Shown piece by piece: positions 31,869-44,394 of a DNA stretch of 64,000 nt. The notes beneath the pieces are model-generated. The model saw nothing but the letters and a program-made list of their open reading frames with translations. It did not search any database and was not told the origin of the DNA. Each line of letters begins with the position of its first letter. The first letter of the stretch is position 1. The DNA comes from Deinandra increscens subsp. villosa. Its lineage: Eukaryota > Streptophyta > Magnoliopsida > Asterales > Asteraceae. Made by a program: the position numbers and the translations under genes. Location: positions 39,338,986 through 39,402,985 of the forward strand of contig JBCNJP010000027.1 of NCBI GenBank assembly GCA_039602395.1. The letters run 5' to 3'.

Positions 31869-34127
31869 ATAATAATATAGCAAATGCATCACCTGTTCTC
31901 ATATAATCATACATTCTCACTTGTACGTTTATTAACAAACCCTTATCATTTGGATACCTAGTTTCAAAGCAAATATAGCACATAACTCTAATAATCATTT
32001 CATATGCATTATTCTATCATCATCATTTCATATATAATACTAACACGTATAACTACTTGTAAGCATCTTTGTATCATTTCAAACAGTTTATCAATTCATC
32101 AGTTAAGATAATCAAATTTTCAGATAAAAGCATTTAACTCCAATACTTTTTAAGTAAACAGTTGAACATTGTATGTATATCAGCCCGAAAACATTAAAGC
32201 GTTTAAAACATTTAAAAGTGGGCTCGCAGAACTCACCTTATCTCTTTACTCGTTAAACTCTGACAGAATCTCCGATAGAATCCTTCGGTTAACCTAATTC
32301 GCGTATCGTATGGCATTAACGCAAGGTTTAACATTATAAACATATCCTATGTTTATTTATCTCTTATATTATCTTAATAATATCTAATTATTAAGGTTTA
32401 CTTCTATTAAGGTCAAAATGACCAAAATACCCCTATAGGTATATTATCTTCTTTTTATTGATAATTATGAAGACGCGCATTCCTATAAGTAGACACTCAC
32501 TCCAGGATCGCCTAGTGTTGGGATGCCATTGCCCAGATGGGATGGCGACACCCCCGCTATTGCCAGAAACCCCAGTGTACAGGTGTCTACCCTTCCGGTC
32601 CGCGCGAACTTCTAAATATCCGATTAACTCGGTATCTTAACTACTTCATCATTTATCCATTTTAACCCCATATATACTTTTTATATATATATACATAGTT
32701 CCATACCAAAATTCAAGTACCCATACCCTCCGGATTATTTTATATTAAATAATCATATTTAGAAACCCTAATTTCATAAATTTCTCGTTTCTTTATCAAA
32801 AATCATTTTCTTTTCAAACCAACTTAGGGTATTATCCATTATAACATTCTAAAATATACTTTAAAATTACTAAGCTTAATTCAAAACCGTTTGCTCAATT
32901 TGGGCAGAACAACGTTATGAAAACCCTAATTTTGACCCGTTTACAAAACCTTAACCAAACCTTTTCCAATTGTGAAATAAACTTAGGGATTTCTTAAAAC
33001 ACATAAAATTAGGATTACCTACAAAAATTCAGACCCTAATTCCCACCCGATCACCCGATTTTAGCAAAACAAGCTCAAGAACCCTGATTTTAGATCATTT
33101 CTAGAAACCGTACTTAGACATAATATTAACAAAAACTGATATAGGTTATTGTTAAGCATACCAAATAAGGGGTGACTGCAGAAATTCGTCTCCGGAGGCC
33201 TCACCGTTTGTGCGTATTGATCCGACGAAGTTTCTGGTTCGGAAATGAGGTTTTTGGGTTATGTTTCAGTGAATTGGCGAGTTGTACAGATGATTTCGAG
33301 CTCCTATTTATACTATTCGATGCGCCTTAACCTCCTAACACGTCCCCAAGTGACGAGGCTTTCCAATTTGACACGTATGAAGAGAATCGTGAGCTCCAAG
33401 TTTGAAGAACGTGGTCAAAATCGGACCTGATGTGGAATCTGCCCGCTGGACTGGGCCGCGTATCGCGCAGGGGGAAGGATAGGTCGCGCGTACCGCCTGC
33501 CAGGTTTGGCAAAATGACAGAAATGGTCCCTAGACTTTATTTTTACCTTTTGGCCCCTGAACTTCTACGGAACTACTATTTTAGGTACTAAAACATTATG
33601 GGGCATATTTATAAAGGTTTCTAAGGCTCGGGACATGCTTGATGATATACGTATACATGCGTATATATATATTTATATATTTATATATATCTTTAGATAT
33701 TTTGCGTTCTAGCCCCTCAAACTTTGTGATACTTATCATTTCATGTTATGGATCATATTAGGATATAATTTTACTATATTTTAAGCCTTAAAATGTTTAT
33801 AATAGTTATAGATACGTATAATATCCATATACGTTGATAACTTTATATAAATTACACTTTTAGCCCTTCTACTTTTCCATTAACTACTAACACACGTATT
33901 CATATGTATACATCTATCAATTCACACATATATCATCATGTTATTTGTACCAACACATATCCATCTTATATTTTACTTTCTTTGCCGTTTAACTTATCCG
34001 TTTATGCATTTTTCATCATTTTAGCTATAGAATACGTATTTCTAACACATGCAATCTATCTAATGCATAGTTTACCATATTTATCAATCAAACTCACGTA
34101 TTTATAATAAAAACACGTATTTACTAT

Positions 34128-35936
34128 TGATGTGTTGCAAACACATCCCATTTCCGGTGTCTTTTATGTTAATATTTGAGTCAATTTTGAGTCAGTTTCG
34201 ATGAGTTTTTATTTAGTTTTTAAAGTTTGAGTCTTAATGTGGTATTGAGTCGTTTTTGTATAAGTTTTGGTGAGTTTAGTTATTAATTGAGTCTTGTGTT
34301 TATGTAGGTCAATTGTGATTTAATTGTGCTCAAAATGGTTAAATATATTTGGTTGCAGGTTGGTATAATTGGCCAAGGGGATGGTATGATATTTCATCAA
34401 AGTTTAAGGGTTAAAAGAATTAATTATATAAAGCTGAAGGACCGGCATGGAATTACATATATGTCGAGGGGCTGAATTGAAAATATATAAAAAAATCCTA
34501 TTGTGATTAAATGTGAAGCATACGTAATGGATTATGGAGAATTCGCAAATTGATATATATATTTTTATGAAGAGAATTAATGAGAAGGAGGAGAGCCACC
34601 GAATTAAAAAAAGGAATAGGGTTACTTGCACGTGAAGACAAAACAAAAAAGAAACCCTACGGCATTAATTAAATAGAAGGGAGTTCGACAAAAGAAAGTG
34701 GAGGAGAATTACTATCGGACGGACGGCAGATCGAGAGAGGATATTTTTTTTGAAGACAGCGAAGAACGTGAGTCAGGGACGAAATTCAAAACAGAAAGAG
34801 AGGAGATCAAGAGGAGAACACTCGGGATAATCATTCAACACCGACTAATCATTCGGGTTCTTTCTTTCTTGTGATTTCTTGATTATTTGTTTAGACTACA
34901 ACTATGTGTTCATCTACACTCTCGATTATTATCATTATTCTTAGTTTGAACATGTTGGTTGGCTAAACTTGTATCACCACCTAGACCGCTATGATGAACT
35001 TTTAATGTTTTATGATCGTACTTGGTCTTTGACAATTTGATTGATGTTTGCTTTCTATTAAATCCCATATATTGCTATGATTGATGCTTGTGTGTGTTGA
35101 AACTAGATTACTACTTGATTGTTAATGCATAATTTACCCGCGAATGTCTTTCGGTTTAGGTAGATTAGCTAAAGTAGTTAACTTTAGGGTTAATTGCTAA
35201 AGTGTAGTTTAGGGGTACCTTGGACTATTGCATTTTCGGTTGATTGGTAATTTGATTTTAATGTGCTGCTAAACTGGAGACTTAAAAGGTACAGGTTTAA
35301 CGGGTAGTTGGGTTGGTTAAAGTTCTAGGGTTGCACTGTCTCAAAAGGAAGTGTCCTAGGGTTTTGTCTAGCTTGTTATTCCGTGTTGGTCATAGTAGTT
35401 GTTGGTAGCTCCGGTTATTCTAGGTGTGCTTTAGGTATATCCGAGAGTGGCTAGGGTAATTGAGATGGGACGGACTTAAAAGGTGAACCATTTGCTCGAG
35501 CGTTAGAAAACAAGTACTAGGAAGGACTTAAAAGGTGAACTAGGATCCATCAGAATTGTCAAAGTCAGGTACGACCATAGGTGTTAATTGGGATTCAAGG
35601 TCTAGGTGGTGTCTTCTCTCATTTAATAGTTTCCTCAAAGTTACTTGCGTTTGTCTGTTTGATCGTAGTTAGTTAATTTTAGTTAATTAAATATCAATCA
35701 AATCAAAAACCCAAATCATACTCATTATTTCCAATTTCTAGGTCTAGGTTAAGTCTTTGTCTTTAGAGTGTCCTAGGTTCGATATTCCGGTCTTACCTTA
35801 GCTTTACTATAATCCGACAGGTTCACTGCCTTAGGGTTCGGTTCGGTTTAGGTTATTTCGGTAAAATTAGGTGTGTCTTAGGTCTAGGTTTTAGGTCCAT
35901 TTTATTAGTATTTTTAGGTACGTTCCGAGCACATCA
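34128..35936 (+). mobile_element. Nested solo LTR, Athila/Tat-like, 1809 bp
   Basis: Begins TGATGTGTTGC and ends GAGCACATCA, flanked by a perfect ACTAT duplication (34123-34127 and 35937-35941). The end TTTTTAGGTACGTTCCGAGC is of the kind that precedes a GGCGCC-type PBS in Athila/Tat Ty3 elements, which suggests plus orientation. No internal domain remains. It inserted into the older chromovirus LTR. Confidence 0.8.
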
Positions 35937-37375
35937 ACTATATATATCATGTATCTGTGAAAATTGGGGTGTTACAGTTTGGGAGACATACATCTGAAAA
36001 TTATATAACTATTGATCAAGTTCTAATCACTAATTTAATGTAACGTCCCAAACCCGTTTTTATTATCATTATAATGTGTTGGTGGAAGGGTCGGGTAAGT
36101 GCGATATCAAGTAGAACCCGCTACAATTAATAAGATATGTTTAGTGTTAAACTCAGGAGGGGTGTTTATTGCCAAATAAGAAAGTTGGTGGTACACTTAG
36201 TGCAACTTAAAGTTAGTGGGTAATATTTGTATCATGGGGTTATGAGGAAGGACTAGATGAGTAAATAAAGGAATTAAAACAAAGTCTAGGTTCTTCCCCA
36301 GACTCAAAAATCACGCAGGAAGGAAGAGGAGGAGAGAAAGAGCCACAGTGGATCTAGAATCCCCAAATTGAGCCTTGTTGTGAAGGAATTGGAGGAAGGA
36401 ATACTGAAATTAAGCTCCATTAGTCCCCTAGATTTCGATTCTTCTCATGAATCTTGGTCTACCCATCAAGTAAGTAAATTGTTTAGTTGGGTGGTTTTAT
36501 GAACTTCATCTAGAGATCAAATTGTTGGGGGAAATTGGTTGTGTATGGATGTAGTAGCCTAACTATTGAATAAGACTTTGTTGCATGCTTGATTATACAT
36601 GATTTTCTTGTATGTATTGAGTTGTAGATGGAGGTTTAAATCCATGGGAAGGGGATTTCGAAAATTGGTATGTATGCATGTGTTTTTGTAGTTTTAAATC
36701 GTTAAATGAATTGATGACTTGAATCAAGATGATATTTGATGTTAACCTAGAGTATGTGGATGTCATGAAACTTAGGTTGGATTAACCTAATGAACAAATA
36801 TGATGATTTATGAGTTGATTTTAGGTATGCACTCTAAGTGTTTGATAAAATGCCTAAATGAAGATTAGTGAATCGTCATGTATATTGTGATGCTCAATGG
36901 GTGTAAAATGTTACGTGGGATGCAAGTATGTATATAAATGACGGGTAAATTGGTATGCTAAATTGCTAATTATGTATACAAAGGATTATGTGTTTTACAC
37001 ACGCCAAGTGTTTGTGAAAATGCTTAAGAGGAATATAAAGCTTGAAAGTTTGTGGTTAAGATCACAGTGATGCATGGTGTATTTCCTAGTGTCATGAATG
37101 ATCATAATTGTGAAGTATGTAAACTTAGATGGTTAGTCTAACAACCGTGGAAATATAGGTGAAGCAAATGGAAGCTCGAGTCACCAACGGGAAGAAAAGA
37201 GTAAAGCTTAAACCTTTGAGGTAACGTAAGATGTGTTTTGATTATTCATGATAAAATGTGAGTAATTTTATCCTAATTAGCAAGTATGGTTCTGGTTATT
37301 TATAAACCATATATTATATTAGATAAAGAAGGTGGGTCGGGATGAACTCCTGAGGATTTAGTGTGGTTATAAAAA

Positions 37376-37672
37376 GATGTAGATATTGACCCGTGTGGGT
37401 AAGACGTAGATATTGACTCGTGTGGATAAGACGTAGATATTGACCTGTTTGGGTAAGATGTAGATATTGACCCGTTTGGGTAAGATGTAGATATTGACCC
37501 GTTTGGGTAAGATGTAGATATTGACCCGTTTGGGTAAGATGTGGTTATTGACCCGTTTGGGTAAGATGTAGATATTGAACCGTGTGGGTAAGATGTAGAT
37601 ATTGACCCATTTGGGTAAGATGTGGATATTGACCCGTTTGGGTAAGATGTAGATATTGACTCGTTTGGGAAA
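37376..37672. repeat. 27-bp tandem array, 11 units (5' LTR)
   Basis: Unit GATGTAGATATTGACCCGTT plus TGGGTAA. Because 27 is a multiple of three, the antisense strand stays open as a nine-residue repeat (RVNIYILPK). That frame is a product of the array, not a gene. Looser GACCCGTTTGGGTAAG words continue to ~38100. Confidence 0.95.
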
Positions 37673-38493
37673 AGATGGTTGAAATGACCCGGTTGGGTAG
37701 AATGTATGAGCCAAAGTACGCTAATATAGTGTATGTTGAATGAACTCGTTTGGGTTAAGATGAATAAATTAAGGTGTGTTTAGTTAAGTGTGTAATTAGA
37801 CCATTGAGTAAAAATGGATAAATTATAGTATGATCACGTAAGTTGTGTAAGGTGATCCGTTTGTGTGAAGATGGAATGACACCAATGTGTGTTATATAAA
37901 ATGTGTATTATGACCCGTTTGGGTAAGATGGAATAGAACCTATGTGTGTTATACAAATTGTGTAAAATGACCCGTTTGGGTAAGGATGGATAACACCCAT
38001 GTGTGTTATACAAAGTGTATAATAAAACCCTTTTGGGTAAGATGGGTAGAGCAACGAATGTTTATGTAAAGTAGGTTTTATGACCCGCTTTGGGAAGTGG
38101 AGATTTCTAACCCGGTTGGGTAAGAAAACAAAACGAATTTAAGATCCAATAAGTATGACCTTCAGGTAAGACGGGAATCGTATTGAATACGATTCCAAGT
38201 ATAAACCCCTTGGGGGTGTAGGTAAGTTACTAGATTGCAACTATATGTTACATTGCAATGGATAATAGGTGGGAAACAAGGTGGGTGAAGGAATTGATGA
38301 TTTCCTTGTTACTAGTGGGGGTAATGGGTCAAACGGGTTGGAATGGGTTCACTAACACTTTCCAACTTGTTATTTGACACTTAGTGCAAATAGAAATTGA
38401 AGTCTATCTTATAGAATGATTTCATGTTGTAGGACATTTAAAGAAGTGGTGGGGATTGAGATTTATGGGAGTTTGGGTGTAGAGGGCAGAATA

Positions 38494-38800
38494 TGTGATT
38501 CGTAGGCTACAGAATCAGGGTAGCCTACGAATTTTGTAATCTGTCCATCAGAGCTGTGTGATTCGTAGGCTACAGAATCAGGGTAGCCTACGAATTTTGT
38601 AATCTGTCCATCAGAGCTGTGTGATTCGTAGGCTACAGAATCAGGGTAGCCTACGAATTTTGTAATCTGTCCATCAGAGCTGTGTGATTCGTAGGCTACA
38701 GAATCAGGGTAGTCTACGAATTTTGTAATCTGTCCATCAGAGATGCTGTGTGATTCGTAGGCTACAGAATCATGGTAACCTACGAATTTTGCAATCTGTC
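38494..38800. repeat. 63-bp hairpin-forming tandem array, 5 units (5' LTR)
   Basis: Units start at 38494, 38557, 38620, 38683 and 38749. Each carries a perfect 13-bp inverted repeat, ATTCGTAGGCTAC ... GTAGCCTACGAAT, with a 9-base loop AGAATCAGG, except that unit 4 has one mismatch (AGTCTACG) and the last unit differs at two loop-proximal positions (CATGGTAACC). Transcripts would carry a row of regular stem-loops. Confidence 0.95.
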
Positions 38801-39156
38801 CAAATTTTTTAAAAAGTATGTTTTGTGCTGATTGGTTACTATAATGCCATTAATACTAATACGTTACTAGTATTGGTGACAGGAAACAAGTAGGAAAGGG
38901 GACGGGTCATGACGGAGCTCGAGCACGATGAACCGAACATCTCATCTATTTTGGGAGGCGTAACTTGTTTAATTATGTCCTCTACGAATATTTTACCGTG
39001 CACTCTGATTTACAAGAATGATTTGTATGAATTTGAACGTATCGAGTGGTTAAACGGTTAGTCTTTTGAATGATAAGCACGTTTAATTAATGAAATTTTC
39101 TGGGACGTATTACACACGTAAAAAAAAAGTCTTTTAACGGTTCGGGCCTTACAAGT

Positions 39157-39168
39157 TGGTATCAGAGC
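39157..39168 (+). other. Primer-binding site of the LARD
   Basis: TGGTATCAGAGC, complementary to initiator tRNA-Met, three bases after the 5' LTR end. Confidence 0.95.
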
Positions 39169-41737
39169 CTAGGTTTGAGAGATTCAAGTGTTGAGGGGAC
39201 ACTTGAACTCAAACCGAAAGCTCTTGGTTAGTGAAAGGGGGTGGAGAGATGTTCGGTTTGAGGCTCAATCGCATGACTCGGTAAGTGATTTAAATGTTTT
39301 GGTTGTTTTTATTTTTATCTTAATAACCAAAAGGGGAGTGAACTTGAGCGTACATTATACGTATAACTCAAGTAAGAATGTTTAATAAGGGGAGAAGTCA
39401 AGCACAAGGGTTGGTGTTAACGACACCGTACCCGAGTGCGTAGACAAAGAAAAGGGGTCGGATGGGTCTAAGGTAGTAGACTTGAGCATACTTTATACGT
39501 ATGAATCGAGTAACAATGTTTAATAAGGGGGAAGGTCAAGCATAAGGGTGAGTGTTTATGATACTATACCCTCGTGTCTAGACAAAGAATGGGCCGGATG
39601 GGCTTAAGGGGAACAAGCAATATGTGAAAGTGTAGGGAATCCTACATTGTTTAAACAATGAAGGATAATCGTGAATTAAATAATTATGGTGGAAGTAACC
39701 TATTTGAGATAACAAATAGGGTAGTTATGTTAGATTATTTTAACATAAAGATATACAAATGGTTGTGGTTGAACTAATCTACTGTAAACTCGAGTGTACA
39801 TGATACGTACAACCCGAATAAGAATGTTTAAAAATGTGGAGAAATCCACACGAAGGTTGGTGTTTGAGACACCATACCCGCGTGTGTAGAAAAAGCAAAG
39901 GGTGAACTTTACTTATAATATTAAGAAGAGTAAGTATGTAAAAGAAGAAATCTTACATGCGTGAATAATGTGTAAGATAAAGAATGTTATGTGGTTAAGT
40001 GGCTAAATTCTTATTGTGTTAACAATATAGAATAGAAGTATGTTATGATTTAAAGTGGTTGAATTCTATTTATGTTGGCAATATAGAATCCAATGTGTTA
40101 CATGATTTAATGTAATAAAGTATGACAACATGTTAATACTCTAGTTGTAACAACTAGAGTAAAGTGGGGACTGTTGAGGCTCTAGTTGTAATAACAACGT
40201 GGAGAAAAGGGGGAAATATTAAGAGGTTGTGAAATTCTACATATGTAGAGTAACGTGTATGATGTGAGTAAGTGGTGGAGTTTCAAAGAGTACTATTGAT
40301 ATAGATATAAGTGTGTGAATGATAAACGTGGAGAAAATTCTACTGGTATAACTTAGTAGAACCAAGCATGACTATACTAGAAGCGGTGAACCTCTACTTT
40401 GCATTAACTAAGTGGAGTAATATAAGTAGGGAAAATCTCGTTTGGCGCGCGTTAACAAACAGAGAAAATATAAGTTGCATGATTCAAGTTGAAGATAGGT
40501 GATTTTCTAGTTAAATAAGAAATCACTAGATTCTTAGATGGCACGAAGTGCCGAGTGGAGGAAATGTAAGTCCTAGAAAGAAAGAAAAAAGCTATTGAAC
40601 TGTAAAGTGGCATGATGTGCCGAGGTGAGAAATTGTGATTTCTGCTAATTAAGATGTCACAAGGTTGATAAACGGCACATGGTGTCAAGTGAATGAAACG
40701 TAATTCCGAATTGGAATAGCAACTCATATAACAAAGCCGAAGTGAGTTAAAAAGGTTGTAGGGTTATACACGTATTAACATGTAGAATAAAGTGCAATGT
40801 AAGAACCAAGTGGTGACATTCTACTCGAGTTAACGATGTAGGATTAAGCACGCATATGATTCTAGTGCGTGACCTCTATCTTGTGTTAATTGAGTAGAGG
40901 AGCATACAAAAAGATTTTCAAAAGCATAAGTGATCATTAGTTGTAATTGATCCCGGTTGCAGGGATGAGGAAATAATGGTGGGAAAATTCCGTTTGATTA
41001 TTGAAAAATGGAATAATATAAGCGGATAGACTATGTGGAAGGAAATCCTATTTGGTGATAACAATTAGGGATCAAGCCTATACGTAGTATGTAGAGAATT
41101 CTACTTTGTGTATACAAGTAGAAAAGTAAATGTTGTAAATTCGTGGTGAAAATTCTAAATTCTAAATAAACAAAGTAGAGTAAGGGTATATGTGTGCTCT
41201 TAAGTGGAGGAAGGCATGAGTGTTAGTAGGTGATAACGGCATGATAGACAAATCATGTCAGGTTGTTAAGCATGTATTAAAGTAGGAAGTTGAATGAAAC
41301 TTACGAGTTGACTGGTATCATGACAGTCACACTCGTGGCTAGTTGGAGCAAAGTAACTAGTTAAAGGGTATTTAGACACCAAAATAAAGATGGCGATTAG
41401 ACCCGCTGTGGTGAATGAACCATAATGGTCAAGAATGGAAAAAGTTGTAAGAAGGTCAATGAGTGATTTTGGAATCTTAAATCCATATAATCTATTAGTT
41501 GCATTGAAATGTGGTGAATTATGGGTGACACGTATAACTTATTGGATGCGCGTGTAAATTTTGAACTCAAGGGGGGATATGTATGACGTGTGCGATGAGG
41601 AAGCTTCACGCAATGTTGAATAGTAATATGGGTGTGGTGGATGATCAGAATACCTACATAAGCATATTGTGGGTTAATGGTAGATGGAAGTATCCCCGTA
41701 GGGGTATGAATAGTTTCGGGGACGAAACTCCCTTTAT
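39169..41737 (+). other. LARD internal region, non-coding with degenerate repeats
   Basis: No gag or pol domain is found on either strand. Three degenerate ~120-bp modules at about 39345-39450, 39480-39600 and 39785-39895 share CGAGTRWACAT...ACGTA, AAGAATGTTTAAT and ACACCATACCCGYGTGYGTAGA. Further right, short GTGGAGAAATTCTAC-type words recur. Function may be packaging or size; nothing shows it. Confidence 0.7.
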
Positions 41738-41749
41738 GGGGGGTGGAGT
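41738..41749 (+). other. Polypurine tract of the LARD
   Basis: GGGGGGTGGAGT lies directly before the 3' LTR, preceded by TTTCGGGGACGAAACTCC. It is the expected plus-strand primer site. Confidence 0.85.
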
Positions 41750-43086
41750 TGTAACGTCCCAAACCCGTTTTTATTATCATTATCATGTGTTGGTGGAAGG
41801 GTCGGGTAAGTGCGATATCAAGTAGAACCCGCTACAATTAATAAGATATGTTTAGTGTTAAATTCAGGAGGGGTGTTTATTGCCAAATAAGAAAGTTGGT
41901 GGTACACTTAGTGCAACTTAAAGTTAGTGGGTAATATTTGTATCATGGGGTTATGAGGAAGGACTAGATGAGTAAATAAAGGAATTAAAACAAAGTCTAG
42001 GTTCTTCCCCAGACTCAAAAATCACGCAGGAAGGAAGAGGAGGAGAGAAAGAGCCATGGTGGATCTAGAATCCCCAAATTGAGCCTTGTTGTGAAGGAAT
42101 TGGAGGAAGGAATACTGAAATTAAGCTCCATTAGTCCCCTAGATTTCGATTCTTCTCATGAATCTTGGTCTACCCATCAAGTAAGTAAATTGTTTAGTTG
42201 GGTGGTTTTATGAACTTCATCTAGAGATCAAATTGTTGGGGGAAATTAGTTGTGTATGGATGTAGTAGCCTAACTATTGAATAAGACTTTGTTGCATGCT
42301 TGATTATACATGATTTTCTTGTATGTGTTGAGTTGTAGATGGAAGTTTAAATCCATGGGAAGGGGATTTCGAAAATTGGTATGTATGCATGTGTTTTTGT
42401 AGTTTTAAATCGTTAAATGAATTGATGACTTGAATCAAGATGATATTTGATGTTAACCTAGAGTATGTGGATGTCATGAAACTTAGGTTGGATTAACCTA
42501 ATGAACAAATATGATGATTTATGAGTTGATTTTAGGTATGCACTCTAAGTGTTTGATAAAATGCCTAAATGAAGTATAGTGAATCGTCATGTATATTGTG
42601 ATGCTCAATGGGTGTAAAATGTTACGTGGGATGCAAGTATGTATATAAATGATGGGTAAATTGGTATGCTAAATTGCTAATTATGTATACAAAGGATTAT
42701 GTGTTTTACACACGCCAAGTGTTTGTGAAAATGCTTAAGAGGAATATAAAGCTTGAAAGTTTGTGGTTAAGATCACAGTGATGCATGGTGTATTTCCTAG
42801 TGTCATGAATGATCATAATTGTGAAGTATGTAAACTTAGATGGTTTGTCTAACAACCGTGGAAATATAGGTGAAGCAAATGGAAACTCGAGTAACCAACG
42901 GGAAGAAAAGAGTAAAGCTTAAACCTTTGAGGTAACGTAAGATGTGTTTTGATTATTCATGATAAAATGTGAGTAATTTTACCCTAATTAGCAAGTATGG
43001 TTCTGGTTATTTATAAACCATATATTATATTAGATAAAGAAGGTGGGTCGGGATGAACTCCTGAGGATTTAGTGTGGTTATAAAAA

Positions 43087-43329
43087 GATGTAGATATTGA
43101 CCCGTGTGGGTAAGACGTAGATATTGACTCGTGTGGATAAGACGTAGATATTGACCTGTTTGGGTAAGATGTAGATATTGACCCGTTTGGGTAAGATGTA
43201 GATATTGACCCGTTTGGGTAAGATGTAGATATTGACCCGTTTGGGTAAGATGTAGATATTGACCCGTTTGGGTAAGATGTGGATATTGACCCGTTTGGGT
43301 AAGATGTAGATATTGACTCGTTTGGGAAA
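43087..43329. repeat. 27-bp tandem array, 9 units (3' LTR)
   Basis: Same unit as 37376-37672 but with two fewer copies. The variant units with GTGGTT, GAACCG and CCCATT present in the 5' array are absent here. Confidence 0.95.
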
Positions 43330-44149
43330 AGATGGTTGAAATGACCCGGTTGGGTAGAATGTATGAGCCAAAGTACGCTAATATAGTGTATGTTGAATGA
43401 ACTCGTTTGGGTTAAGATGAATAAATTAAGGTGTGTTTAGTTAAGTGTGTAATTAGACCATTGAGTAAAAATGAATAAATTATAGTATGATCACGTACGT
43501 TGTGTAAGGTGATCCGTTTGTGTGAAGATGGAATGACACCAATGTGTGTTATATAAAATGTGTATTATGACCCGTTTGGGTAAGATGGAATAGAACCTAT
43601 GTGTGTTATACAAATTGTGTAAAATGACCCGTTTGGGTAAGGATGGATAACACCCATGTGTGTTATACAAAGTGTATAATAAAACCCTTTTGGGTAAGAT
43701 GGGTAGAGCAACGAATGTTTATGTAAAGCAGGTTTTATGACCCGCTTTGGGAAGTGGAGATTTCTAACCCGGTTGGGTAAGAAAACAAAACGAATTTAAG
43801 ATCCAATAAGTATGACCTTCAGGTAAGACGGGAATCGTATTGAATACGATTCCAAGTATAAACCCCTTGGGGGTGTAGGTAAGTTACTAGATTGCAATTA
43901 TATGTTACATTACAATGGATAATAGGTGGGAAACAAGGTGGGTGAAGGAATTGATGATTTCCTTGTTACTAGTGGGGGTAAGGGTCAAACGGGTTGGAAT
44001 GGGTTCACTAACACTTTCCAACTTGTTATTTGACACATAGTGCAAATAGAAATTGAAGTCTATCTTATAGAATGATTTCATGTTGTAGGACATTTAAAGA
44101 AGTGGTGGGGATTGAGATTTATGGGAGTTTGGGTGTAGAGGGCAGAATA

Positions 44150-44394
44150 TGTGATTCGTAGGCTACAGAATCAGGGTAGCCTACGAATTTTGTAATCTGT
44201 CCATCAGAGCTGTGTGATTCGTAGGCTACAGAATCAGGGTAGCCTACGAATTTGGTAATCTGTCCATCAGAGTTGTGTGATTCGTAGGCTACAGAATCAG
44301 GGTAGCCTACGAATTTTGTAATCTGTCCATCAGAGCGCTGTGTGATTCGTAGGCTACAGAATCATGGTAGCCTACGAATTTTGCAATCTGTCCA
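44150..44394. repeat. 63-bp hairpin-forming tandem array, 4 units (3' LTR)
   Basis: Units start at 44150, 44213, 44276 and 44341. The ATTCGTAGGCTAC / GTAGCCTACGAAT stem is perfect in all four. One unit fewer than the 5' LTR. Confidence 0.95.

Larger units (their letters stand above)
30847..35976 (-). mobile_element. Solo LTR, chromovirus (Tekay-like), ~3.3 kb, interrupted by a nested solo LTR
   Basis: On the minus strand the LTR starts TGTAACACCCC at 35976 and ends GGGCGTCACA at 30847. The 5-bp duplication GTTTG is present at 30842-30846 and 35977-35981, with no PBS, internal region or second LTR, so it is a solo LTR left by recombination. Removing the 1814-bp insertion leaves about 3.3 kb. 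The right part (32840-34127) aligns with 60244-61858. A GC-rich block CGCGTATCGCGC...GCGCGTACCGCC (33447-33502) is kept in both copies. Confidence 0.85.
36039..39153 (+). repeat. 5' LTR of the LARD, 3115 bp
   Basis: Runs from TGTAACGTCCC to GGGCCTTACA. It contains an 11-unit 27-bp array and a 5-unit 63-bp array. By eye it differs from the 3' LTR by roughly one base per hundred, plus the array length changes. Confidence 0.9.

Noticed and set aside
37367..37714. 115-codon minus frame of RVNIYILPK repeats (and 97-codon copy at 43078-43371)
   Set aside because: It is the antisense translation of the 27-bp LTR array; the unit length is a multiple of three, so the frame stays open by chance. The copy at 43078 is shorter by exactly two units.
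41397..41786. 129-codon minus frame crossing the LARD interior and its 3' LTR start
   Set aside because: Antisense to the element and crosses the polypurine tract; no similarity to a known protein.
38494..44394. Regular direct repeats with palindromes resembling a CRISPR array
   Set aside because: Plant nuclear LTR sequence; units are contiguous with no unique spacers and no cas genes.
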